A DNA stretch of 6,663 bases from DATKQI01 sp035532755 (GTDB taxonomy: Bacteria; Pseudomonadota; Alphaproteobacteria; Acetobacterales; Acetobacteraceae), in NCBI GenBank assembly GCA_035532755.1, contig DATKQI010000099.1, positions 1 to 6,663 on the forward strand, read 5' to 3'. The stretch's first letter is position 1. Each line of letters opens with the position of its first letter. Position numbers and translations under genes: made by a program. Under the pieces are notes generated by a model that made no database searches, was not told where the DNA came from, and was given only the letters and a program-made list of their open reading frames with translations. This document shows, piece by piece, positions 1 through 5,163 of this stretch.

Positions 1-1176
1 GCGGAGATCGGGCGGGACGTGCCGGTGGGCGTGCTGGTGCCGCTGCTCTCCCCCGGCCTGCATCTGGTGTTCCAGAACGCCGGCAGCCTGGAGCGGCTGC
101 TGCGCGAGGCGGGCTTCACCGAAGTGGTGGTGGAGCGGGACGGGCTTTCGCTGATCGCCTATGCCTCCGCCGTTCCGCTGCGGCTGGAGGCCGATCCGGC
201 GCGGCGGCGGGCGCTGTATCGCGGCTATCTGGCCGACCGCGCCGCCGGGCTTTCCGCCGATAACGAGCTGTTCTTCGCCTTCGCCGGCCGGGCGCTGATG
301 GAATCGGTGAACGATGGCGATTTCGCCACCGCCGCGCGCGTCTGGCCATCGCTCGCCGCCGCGCTGAAATCCCGCCACCGGATCGAGCCGGATGTGATCG
401 CAGCCCTGCCGGCCGAAGAGGGCAGCAGCCTCGGCGCGCTTGCCCGCGCCATGCCGATCAATCTCGGCGGCATCCTGCTGGCGCGAACCTACTGGCGGAT
501 TTCCACCGGCATTCCCCGCGCGGCGATGCGCCGCCAGTTCGAGGCCGCCGCCGCCGCCGCCCGCGCGGTTCTCCTCGCCCTCGGCGCGCTCGCGATGCAG
601 GACGGCAACGCCGAGGATGTGGAATGGACGGCAGGCGCGGAGGCCGTGCTGTGCGCCGCCGCCGCCGGATCGGAGGACGCGCTGTCAGGCCTCGCCGACC
701 TGCCTCCCGCACCCGGCCCCACCGGTGCGGCGCGGCGGCGGGAGATCGCGCTGCGGGCCCTGGTGGAGATGGTGAACGCCGGCCACTACAAACTCGGCCG
801 CACCCTGGCGGATGGGGAGAAGCTCATCCACCTGGCGTTCGCGGCCGGCACCAGTACCGGCCCGATGGGCACGGCGGAGCGCGATGCGCTGTTCTGCCTC
901 GCCATGCTCGACTGGCAGGTGGACGACAACCTCGCCCTCGCCGCCCGGCGTTTCGCCATGGTCTGCCACAGCTTCCCGCCCGCAGCGCCGGGCGCGCGCC
1001 CGCACCCGCTGCTGTGGTCGGCGCTCCGCGGCGAGTTGATCTGCCGCGACCGGCTGGGCGAGGCGGAGCCGGCCACCCTCGGCGCGCGGCGCATCGTCGA
1101 TGCGCTGGGGGCGGGGGCGGAGGACATGCCGGAGGATCTGCGCGGCCGGCTGATGCCGGCGGTGAACGCGGAATGA
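1..1176 (+). CDS. C-terminal part of a SAM-dependent methyltransferase-like protein with a long helical extension (5' partial)
   Basis: The frame is open from the first base, so the start lies outside the window; 391 residues are visible and the GTG at 19 is not a credible start. The first ~55 residues (LHLVFQNAGSLERLLREAGF, then a strand ending LIAYAS) resemble the last strands and helix of class I methyltransferases, where an 'SLxxLLxxAGF' helix is typical. The Rossmann core and SAM-binding motifs would lie upstream and cannot be checked. The remaining ~330 residues are Ala/Leu/Arg-rich and probably helical, including an alanine run near residue 180, with no motif I recognise. No signal peptide or clear membrane span is visible. 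The stop overlaps the start of the next gene (ATGA at 1173-1176), so the two are probably translationally coupled. Given its RgpF-like neighbour, a role in modifying a surface glycan is inferred. The methyltransferase assignment is moderate; the function of the extension is unknown. Confidence 0.6.
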   Translation, partial: AEIGRDVPVGVLVPLLSPGLHLVFQNAGSLERLLREAGFTEVVVERDGLSLIAYASAVPLRLEADPARRRALYRGYLADRAAGLSADNELFFAFAGRALMESVNDGDFATAARVWPSLAAALKSRHRIEPDVIAALPAEEGSSLGALARAMPINLGGILLARTYWRISTGIPRAAMRRQFEAAAAAARAVLLALGALAMQDGNAEDVEWTAGAEAVLCAAAAGSEDALSGLADLPPAPGPTGAARRREIALRALVEMVNAGHYKLGRTLADGEKLIHLAFAAGTSTGPMGTAERDALFCLAMLDWQVDDNLALAARRFAMVCHSFPPAAPGARPHPLLWSALRGELICRDRLGEAEPATLGARRIVDALGAGAEDMPEDLRGRLMPAVNAE

Positions 1177-2216
1177 GTTCATCGCGCATCCGGCGGTACT
1201 GGCGCTTCGGCCGGCACATCCTGCACACCCGCGTTCTGATGTATCCGCTGTGGCTCTACGGCTATCTGCGCCCGCACAACCGGATCATCCGCACCTGGCA
1301 GTCCGATTCCCGCAGGCTCGGCCCGCGCGTGGCGGTGTTCTGCCATTACGATCGCGCCGGGCGGATCAACCCCGCCGTGCGGAACTACCTCGTCACGCTG
1401 GAACGGTGCGGGCTGTCGATCGTGTTCGTCACCAACGCCGGTTTTCTGCGCCCCGACGCGATGGCATTCGTGCGGGAACTCTGTGCCGCCGTCATCATCC
1501 GCGGCAATGTCGGCTATGATTTCGGCGCATGGCGGGACGGGCTCGCGCAGATGCGGCTGCCGCGCGCCGAGACCGAGGCCGTGTTCCTGGCCAATGACAG
1601 CGTTTATGGCCCGATCCAGCCGTTCGAGCCGGTGTTCGCCCGGATCGATTTCGGGCAGGCCGACGCCTGGGGGCTGACGGACAGCTGGCAGAGCCGCTAC
1701 CACCTGCAATCCTTCTTCCTCGGCTTCAACCGCAAGGTGCTGGACAGCGACGCCTGGCGCGGGTTCTGGCGCAGCGTCCATCCGGTGCCGACGAAATACT
1801 GGATCATCAAACGGTGCGAGGTGGGGCTGACGCAGAGGCTGCTGCGCGCCGGATTCCACTGCGAGGCGCTGTGGCCCTATCACTCGCTGATCTCCAGCCA
1901 TGAGGTGGCCGGCCTCGAACAGGTTTTCGCCGTGGAGCCGGGCTCCGAGATGCCCTTCACCACCGCCCGTTCCAAGCACGCGCTGCGCATTCTCAGCTCC
2001 GCCGCCCAGCGCGACCCGCTGAACCCGACGAACGAGCTGTGGCGGCAGTTGCTGCACGCGGGCTTCCCCTTCATCAAGCGGGAGCTGCTGTCGAAGAACC
2101 CGACCGAGGTGGAAGACATCGCCGACTGGCGCGATGTGCTCGCCCGGGAACTCGGCGTGGACACCGCTCCGATCCTGGACGAGCTGCAATACGTCCTGCG
2201 CAACCGCACGCCCTGA
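1173..2216 (+). CDS. RgpF-family (rhamnan synthesis protein F) glycan biosynthesis protein
   Basis: A 347-residue protein that looks like a full-length RgpF domain. Seen in the sequence: a hydrophobic N-terminal stretch near residues 15-32, a strand with FCHYD at 56-60, NVGYDFGAWRDGL at 112-124, FLANDSVYGP at 138-147, LQSFFLGFNRKVL at 178-190, and NPTNELWRQLLHAGFPFIKR at 284-303. The GYDFGAW, NDSVYGP and GFPFIKREL blocks are typical of this family. RgpF proteins take part in assembling rhamnose-rich or other cell-surface polysaccharides, probably as glycosyltransferases on the cytoplasmic side of the inner membrane; the exact donor and acceptor cannot be read here. The ATG at 1173 is chosen because it overlaps the upstream stop and is followed at once by family-like sequence; no strong ribosome-binding site is seen, which suits coupling to the upstream gene. 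The family call is strong, the sugar specificity unknown. Confidence 0.88.
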   Translation: MSSSRIRRYWRFGRHILHTRVLMYPLWLYGYLRPHNRIIRTWQSDSRRLGPRVAVFCHYDRAGRINPAVRNYLVTLERCGLSIVFVTNAGFLRPDAMAFVRELCAAVIIRGNVGYDFGAWRDGLAQMRLPRAETEAVFLANDSVYGPIQPFEPVFARIDFGQADAWGLTDSWQSRYHLQSFFLGFNRKVLDSDAWRGFWRSVHPVPTKYWIIKRCEVGLTQRLLRAGFHCEALWPYHSLISSHEVAGLEQVFAVEPGSEMPFTTARSKHALRILSSAAQRDPLNPTNELWRQLLHAGFPFIKRELLSKNPTEVEDIADWRDVLARELGVDTAPILDELQYVLRNRTP

Positions 2217-2227
2217 GCGCACGGCCG

Positions 2228-3190
2228 ATGTCCCGCCCCCCGCAGGACCCGACGGAGCGTGGCCAGCGGCGGCTCGATCTCGCCGCCCGCGCGGCGTGGC
2301 TCTATTACGTCGGCGGCCGCACGCAGGACGAGATCGCCGCCCGGCTCAATCTCTCGCGCCAGGGCACCCAGCGGCTGATCGCGCTCGCGCGCGAGCACGG
2401 GCTGATCAAGTTCCGCCTGGACCACCGCATCGCCGAGTGCGTGGAACTCGCCGAACGGCTGCAGGCGGCGTTCGACCTCAGCTTCTCGGACGTGGTGCCG
2501 GCCGGCGAGGAGGCGCTGCTGTCGGTCGCCATCAGCGCCGCCGCGCAGATCGAAACCTGCCTGCTCGGCCGCGTCCCGCTCGTCATCGCGCTCGGCACCG
2601 GGCGGACCATGCGCGCCGCCGTGCAGCAGGTGCCCGCGCTCGATCGCCCGCAGCACCGGATCGTCTCGCTCGTCGGCAACCTCACACGCGACGGGCGGGC
2701 GAGCCCGTATGACGTGGTGATGCGCCTGGCCGACCAGGCCGGCGCGCAATGCTACCCGCTGCCGCTGCCGGTGGTGGCCGACACGGCGGAGGAACGCGGC
2801 CGGATGCAGGCCCAGCGTTCCTATGCCACGGTACACGATCTCGCCGCCCAGGCCTCGGTGCGGTTCGTGGGCGTCAGCGGCATCGCGCCGGACGGCCCGC
2901 TGCGCCGGGACGGATTCATCACCGAGGCGGAACTCGCCGAACTGCTCGCGCGCGGCGCGGTGGGGGAGATCTGCGGCTGGAGCTTCGATGCGGAAGGCGT
3001 GCTGATCGAAGGGGCGGTGAACGCGCGCATCACCGCGATCCCGCTCGACCGGCCCGCCGCCCAGCCGCGCATCGGCGTGGCCTGCGGGGGCGAGAAGGTG
3101 GCCGCCCTGCGCGCCGCCCTGCGCGGCCGGCTGCTCACCGGCCTGATCACCGACGAGGCGACGGCGGCGGCGGTGCTGCTGGAGGCGTGA
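2228..3190 (+). CDS. SorC/DeoR-family sugar-binding transcriptional regulator
   Basis: A 320-residue protein of normal length for the SorC family. An N-terminal helix-turn-helix lies at about residues 30-55 (GGRTQDEIAARLNLSRQGTQ). The rest is a sugar-phosphate-binding domain (about 65-318), with ALGTGRTMRAA at 121-131, a LVGNLTRDG block at 148-156, and the conserved end GVACGGEKVAALRAALRGRL followed by GLITDEATAAALL-like sequence. Relatives bind phosphorylated sugars or polyols as effectors and control adjacent uptake and catabolism genes; in alphaproteobacteria these are often sorbitol/mannitol operons. No such target is in the window, so the effector is unknown. The gene starts 11 bp after the rgpF-like stop and may be read from the same transcript, although it has no clear ribosome-binding site of its own. 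It ends 10 bp before the 3' end of a convergent tRNA gene. I see no operator repeat in front of it. Confidence 0.9.
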   Translation: MSRPPQDPTERGQRRLDLAARAAWLYYVGGRTQDEIAARLNLSRQGTQRLIALAREHGLIKFRLDHRIAECVELAERLQAAFDLSFSDVVPAGEEALLSVAISAAAQIETCLLGRVPLVIALGTGRTMRAAVQQVPALDRPQHRIVSLVGNLTRDGRASPYDVVMRLADQAGAQCYPLPLPVVADTAEERGRMQAQRSYATVHDLAAQASVRFVGVSGIAPDGPLRRDGFITEAELAELLARGAVGEICGWSFDAEGVLIEGAVNARITAIPLDRPAAQPRIGVACGGEKVAALRAALRGRLLTGLITDEATAAAVLLEA

Positions 3191-3200
3191 GCGGAAAGAC

Positions 3201-3274
3201 TGGAGCGGGTAGCGGGAATCGAACCCGCGCATTCAGCTTGGGAAGCTGACAGGCTGCCATTACATCATACCCGC
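3201..3274 (-). tRNA. tRNA-Gly(CCC)
   Basis: Read on the minus strand, this 74-nt sequence folds as a cloverleaf. The 7-bp acceptor stem is GCGGGTA (3274-3268) with TACCCGC (3211-3205). The anticodon arm is TCAGC/GCTGA with loop TTCCCAA, giving anticodon CCC at 3242-3240, which reads GGG glycine codons. The variable loop is 4 nt, and the T arm is GCGGG/CCCGC with loop TTCGATT. The discriminator base is U (3204) and the CCA end is encoded (3203-3201). The D arm is the weakest part: positions 10-13 (ATGT) and 22-25 (GCCT) give one U-C mismatch and one G-U pair. A nearly ideal -10 box lies 11 bp upstream. The gene converges on the sugar regulator. Confidence 0.96.
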
Positions 3275-3285
3275 AACGCCGCGTG

Positions 3286-3314
3286 CTTATAGGAAATCGC
3301 CGTTGACGGCGCAA
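3286..3314 (-). promoter_or_regulatory. Candidate sigma70-type promoter for tRNA-Gly
   Basis: On the minus strand, TATAAG (3291-3286) matches five of six bases of the -10 consensus. It lies exactly 17 bp from TTGCGC (3314-3309), which keeps the TTG core of a -35 box. Transcription would start about 5 nt before the mature tRNA 5' end at 3274, a short leader typical of single tRNA genes. The region is otherwise GC-rich, so the AT-rich -10 stands out. The -35 match is only partial. Confidence 0.55.
3298..3311. repeat. 14-bp palindrome CGCCGT-TG-ACGGCG between divergent promoters
   Basis: Perfect 6-bp inverted arms (3298-3303 and 3306-3311) around a 2-bp centre. It covers the candidate plus-strand -35 box of metZ and overlaps the candidate minus-strand -35 box of tRNA-Gly. 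The geometry is that of a small operator, but no regulator is known for it and GC-rich palindromes of this size also arise by chance. Confidence 0.5.
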
Positions 3315-3331
3315 CGGGACCGCCGTAATCG
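3303..3331 (+). promoter_or_regulatory. metZ: Weak candidate promoter for metZ
   Basis: TTGACG (3303-3308) matches five of six bases of the -35 consensus. A poor -10 candidate follows: TAATCG at 3326-3331 with a 17-bp spacer, or CGTAAT at 3324-3329 with 15 bp. A start near 3338 would place the whole SAM-II aptamer (from about 3355) in the leader RNA, which is why this site is preferred. The -35 box sits in a palindrome that also touches the -35 of the divergent tRNA promoter. The weak -10 keeps confidence low. Confidence 0.3.
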
Positions 3332-3354
3332 TTGGCCCTGGCGGCCGCGGCCGC

Positions 3355-3412
3355 TCCTCGTGATTTGTCCGGCCGGATTGCGGCGAGGTGAAACAAGCGC
3401 GCTAAAGAGGCC
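3355..3412 (+). ncRNA. SAM-II (SAM-alpha) riboswitch controlling metZ
   Basis: This leader segment matches the SAM-II aptamer, an H-type pseudoknot that binds S-adenosylmethionine, known mainly from alphaproteobacteria ahead of methionine genes such as metA, metX and metZ. Seen here: P1 CCTCG (3356-3360) paired with CGAGG (3384-3388); the conserved loop TGATTTG (3361-3367); CCGGATTGC (3373-3381), which lines up base for base with the CCGUAUUGC segment of the well-studied metX aptamer; TGAAACAA (3389-3396) after P1; and GCTAAA (3401-3406) followed by GAGG. The expected pseudoknot pairs are G3380-C3381 with G3401-C3402, and CC 3373-3374 with GG 3409-3410. Loop 1 is about 4 nt longer than in the metX example. 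It lies 58 nt before metZ. By family precedent, SAM binding should reduce metZ expression, probably at translation initiation. Confidence 0.94.
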
Positions 3413-3433
3413 AGCGGGGCTCCGCGCCCGCTG
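3412..3433 (+). other. Hairpin abutting the riboswitch 3' end (possible expression platform)
   Basis: CAGCGGG (3412-3418) can pair with CCCGCTG (3427-3433), giving 7 bp with an 8-nt loop. It begins at the last base of the aptamer region, so it would stack on or compete with the pseudoknot. There is no T-run after it, so it is not a standard intrinsic terminator. Whether it has a role in switching is inference. Confidence 0.4.
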
Positions 3434-3438
3434 CATCC

Positions 3439-3474
3439 ATGGCCGGGCCAACTGTGCAAAGGCCCGTACGATGA
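3439..3474 (+). CDS. Possible 11-codon leader ORF overlapping the metZ start
   Basis: ATG at 3439 opens a frame encoding MAGPTVQRPVR. Its TGA stop (3472-3474) overlaps the metZ ATG at 3471 as ATGA, the arrangement used for translational coupling. It begins 5 nt after the hairpin that follows the riboswitch. No ribosome-binding sequence is visible ahead of it (the preceding bases are pyrimidine-rich) and the peptide has no methionine besides the first, so it may be chance. It is recorded because its position fits a coupling role. Confidence 0.25.
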   Translation: MAGPTVQRPVR

Positions 3475-4679
3475 GCACCGATCTTCCCCCGTTCCGCCCC
3501 GCCACCCTCCTGGTCCACGGTGGCCAGGTCCGCTCCGATTTCGCCGAGACCGCAGAGGCGCTGGTCCTCACCTCCGGCTTCGTGTACGACAGCGCCGAGC
3601 AGGCCGAGGCCACCTTCAAGGGCGAAATCAGCCACTACCAGTATTCCCGCTTCGGCAACCCCACCGTGGCGATGCTGGAATCCCGCCTTGCCCAGATCGA
3701 GGGCGCGGAAGCCTGCCGCGCCACCGCCACCGGCATGGCCGCGGTGCATGCCGCCCTGCTCTCCCACCTGAAGACCGGGGACCGGGTGGTGGCCGCCCGC
3801 GCGCTGTTCGGCTCCTGCCACTGGATCGTCTCCACCCTGCTGCCGCGCTACGGGATCGAAACCGTGTTCGTCGATGGCGCCGACCTCGCCCAGTGGCGCG
3901 CGGCGCTGGCCGCGCCCACGCAGCTGGTGCTGGTGGAAACGCCGTCGAACCCGATGCTGGAGATCGTCGATCTCCAGGCGGTGGCCGATCTCGCCCACGC
4001 CGCCGGCGCGCTCGTGGTGGTGGACAATGTGTTCGCAACGCCGCTGCTGCAGCAGCCCCTGGCACTCGGGGCGGACGTGATCGTCTATTCCTGCACCAAG
4101 CATATCGACGGCCAGGGCCGCGTGCTCGGCGGGGCGGTGCTCGGCCGGCGGAAATGGGTGGAGGAGGTGTTGCAGCCCTTCATCCGCAACACCGGCCCGG
4201 CCCTTTCGCCGTTCAACGCCTGGCTGCTTCTGAAGGGGCTGGAGACGCTGGCGCTGCGCGTGAACGCGGCCCAGCAGACCGCCGCCGCCCTGGCCGACTT
4301 CCTCGCCGCGCGGCCCGAGGTCGCCCGCGTGTGGTACCCCACCCGCGCCGACCACCCGCAGCGTGCGCTCGCCACGGCGCAGATGAGCGGGGGCGGCACC
4401 ATGGTCACCTTCGAGGTGAAGGGCGGCAAGGCCGGCGCCTTCGCGCTGATGAACGCGCTGCGGCTGGTCGCGATCTCCAACAACCTCGGCGATTCCAAGT
4501 CGCTCGCCACCCACCCCGCCACCACCACGCACATGCGCATCGGCGAGGCCGAGCGGGCGAAGCTCGGCATCACCGACGGCGCCATCCGCCTCTCGGTCGG
4601 GCTGGAAGACGTGGCGGACCTGCGCGCGGACCTCGATGCCGCCTTGCGCGCCATCGCGCCCGCCCGCAACGCCGCGTGA
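3471..4679 (+). CDS. metZ: O-succinylhomoserine sulfhydrylase (PLP-dependent, MetZ)
   Basis: A 402-residue Cys/Met-metabolism PLP enzyme of the usual length. It makes homocysteine from O-succinylhomoserine and sulfide, the direct sulfhydrylation route to methionine, in the cytoplasm. Seen: the YSRFGNPT block at 58-65, ATGMAA at 86-91 near the PLP phosphate, VETPSNP at 155-161, VVDNVF at 183-188 (Asp185 expected to contact the pyridine nitrogen), and YSCTKHIDGQGRVLGG at 206-221 with the Schiff-base Lys210. The 'TKHIDGQGR' form of the lysine motif is typical of MetZ and separates it from cystathionine synthases and lyases. SLATHPATTTH near 344-354 is the conserved C-terminal substrate region. 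The ATG at 3471 is chosen because family-like sequence begins there, AAAGG lies 8 nt upstream, and any longer version would run through the riboswitch. The SAM-II riboswitch implies feedback by SAM. O-acetylhomoserine as substrate cannot be fully excluded. Confidence 0.95.
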   Translation: MSTDLPPFRPATLLVHGGQVRSDFAETAEALVLTSGFVYDSAEQAEATFKGEISHYQYSRFGNPTVAMLESRLAQIEGAEACRATATGMAAVHAALLSHLKTGDRVVAARALFGSCHWIVSTLLPRYGIETVFVDGADLAQWRAALAAPTQLVLVETPSNPMLEIVDLQAVADLAHAAGALVVVDNVFATPLLQQPLALGADVIVYSCTKHIDGQGRVLGGAVLGRRKWVEEVLQPFIRNTGPALSPFNAWLLLKGLETLALRVNAAQQTAAALADFLAARPEVARVWYPTRADHPQRALATAQMSGGGTMVTFEVKGGKAGAFALMNALRLVAISNNLGDSKSLATHPATTTHMRIGEAERAKLGITDGAIRLSVGLEDVADLRADLDAALRAIAPARNAA

Positions 4680-4692
4680 TCTTCTGGACAAG

Positions 4693-4722
4693 CCGCCCGG
4701 TATCGCGATGATATCGCGGCGG
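4693..4722 (+). other. Imperfect hairpin in the metZ-apaG gap
   Basis: CGCGAT (4704-4709) pairs with ATCGCG (4713-4718) around GAT, and CCGC (4693-4696) can pair with GCGG (4719-4722) outside a bulge. The 3' arm touches the apaG ribosome-binding site (GGGAG, 4721-4725). There is no T-run, so a terminator is unlikely. Any effect on apaG translation is inferred. Confidence 0.35.
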
Positions 4723-4731
4723 GAGCCCAGA

Positions 4732-5136
4732 ATGGCCGAAGGCTACAGCAAGACGACGCGCGGCATCCGGGTCAGCGTCCGCTCGTTCTATCTCGAAGAC
4801 CAGTCGGAACCGGACGAAGGCCGCTTCGTCTGGGCCTATCGGGTGAAGATCGAGAACACCGGCGCCGAAACCGTGCAGCTGCTGCGCCGCACCTGGCACA
4901 TCACAGACGCACGCGGCCGCATGCAGCACGTCCATGGCGCCGGCGTCGTCGGCGCCCAGCCCCTGCTCGAACCCGGGGAGGCGTTCGAATACACTTCCGG
5001 AACCCCGCTCGAAACACCCTCCGGCTTCATGGTCGGCGCCTATCACATGACCATCCCCGCCTCCGGCGAAACCTTCGACGTCGCCATCCCCCCGTTCAGC
5101 CTGGACAGCCCGCACCAGGGCGGGCGGGTGCACTGA
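4732..5136 (+). CDS. apaG: ApaG family protein (DUF525)
   Basis: A 134-residue protein consisting of one ApaG domain, an immunoglobulin-like beta sandwich. Seen: TTRGIRVSVRSFYLEDQS at 8-25, FVWAYRVKIENTGAETVQLL at 32-51, WHITDARG at 55-62, the glycine-rich HGAGVVGAQP at 68-77, and FEYTSGTPLETPSGFMVGAY at 85-104, all typical of bacterial ApaG. ApaG is linked genetically to Co2+/Mg2+ resistance in enterics, but its biochemical role is unsettled; the fold also occurs in some F-box proteins. ATG 4732 is preferred because GGGAG lies 6 nt before it; ATG 4708 is in frame but lacks such a site and falls in a hairpin. It follows metZ by 52 bp with no evident terminator, so it is probably co-transcribed and may share SAM-dependent control if the riboswitch affects the whole message. 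It converges with the dioxygenase gene 18 bp later. Confidence 0.95.
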   Translation: MAEGYSKTTRGIRVSVRSFYLEDQSEPDEGRFVWAYRVKIENTGAETVQLLRRTWHITDARGRMQHVHGAGVVGAQPLLEPGEAFEYTSGTPLETPSGFMVGAYHMTIPASGETFDVAIPPFSLDSPHQGGRVH

Positions 5137-5148
5137 TGCCGGGGGGAG

Positions 5149-5163
5149 GCGGGGTTACCCCGC
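5149..5163. terminator. Hairpin at the convergent apaG/dioxygenase ends (weak terminator candidate)
   Basis: GCGGGG (5149-5154) and CCCCGC (5158-5163) form a 6-bp GC-only stem around TTA, the reverse complement of the dioxygenase stop codon. It begins 12 bp after the apaG stop and lies where transcripts from both sides meet. Neither strand has a T-run after it, so classic intrinsic termination is doubtful. Confidence 0.25.

Noticed and set aside
544..563. GCC triplet run, a possible microsatellite
   Set aside because: It is short and in frame as an alanine run in a GC-rich coding region.
1179..2222. Long minus-strand reading frame opposite the rgpF-like gene
   Set aside because: It mirrors a gene with clear family motifs, has no recognisable domain, and is expected in GC-rich DNA where the antisense frame rarely has stops.
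1880..3232. 450-codon minus-strand frame opposite the regulator
   Set aside because: It runs through the tRNA gene and two plus-strand genes with good motifs; its composition is low-complexity Arg/Ala/Gly/His, typical of a shadow frame.
3201..3274. tRNA gene as an integration (attachment) site for a mobile element
   Set aside because: No integrase, flanking direct repeat of the tRNA 3' end or change in composition is visible in the window.
3412..3433. Intrinsic terminator after the riboswitch
   Set aside because: The stem is good but no T-run follows, so it is kept only as a hairpin of uncertain role.
3303..3470. Longer N-terminus for MetZ starting at TTG 3303
   Set aside because: The added codons translate the promoter and riboswitch region and have no family similarity; ATG 3471 gives the usual length.
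3402..4691. 429-codon minus-strand frame opposite metZ
   Set aside because: Antisense shadow of a gene with an intact PLP lysine motif; no domain is recognisable in it.
4708..4731. Earlier in-frame ATG for ApaG at 4708
   Set aside because: It lacks a ribosome-binding site and sits in a hairpin; ATG 4732 has GGGAG 6 nt upstream and gives a normal ApaG N-terminus.
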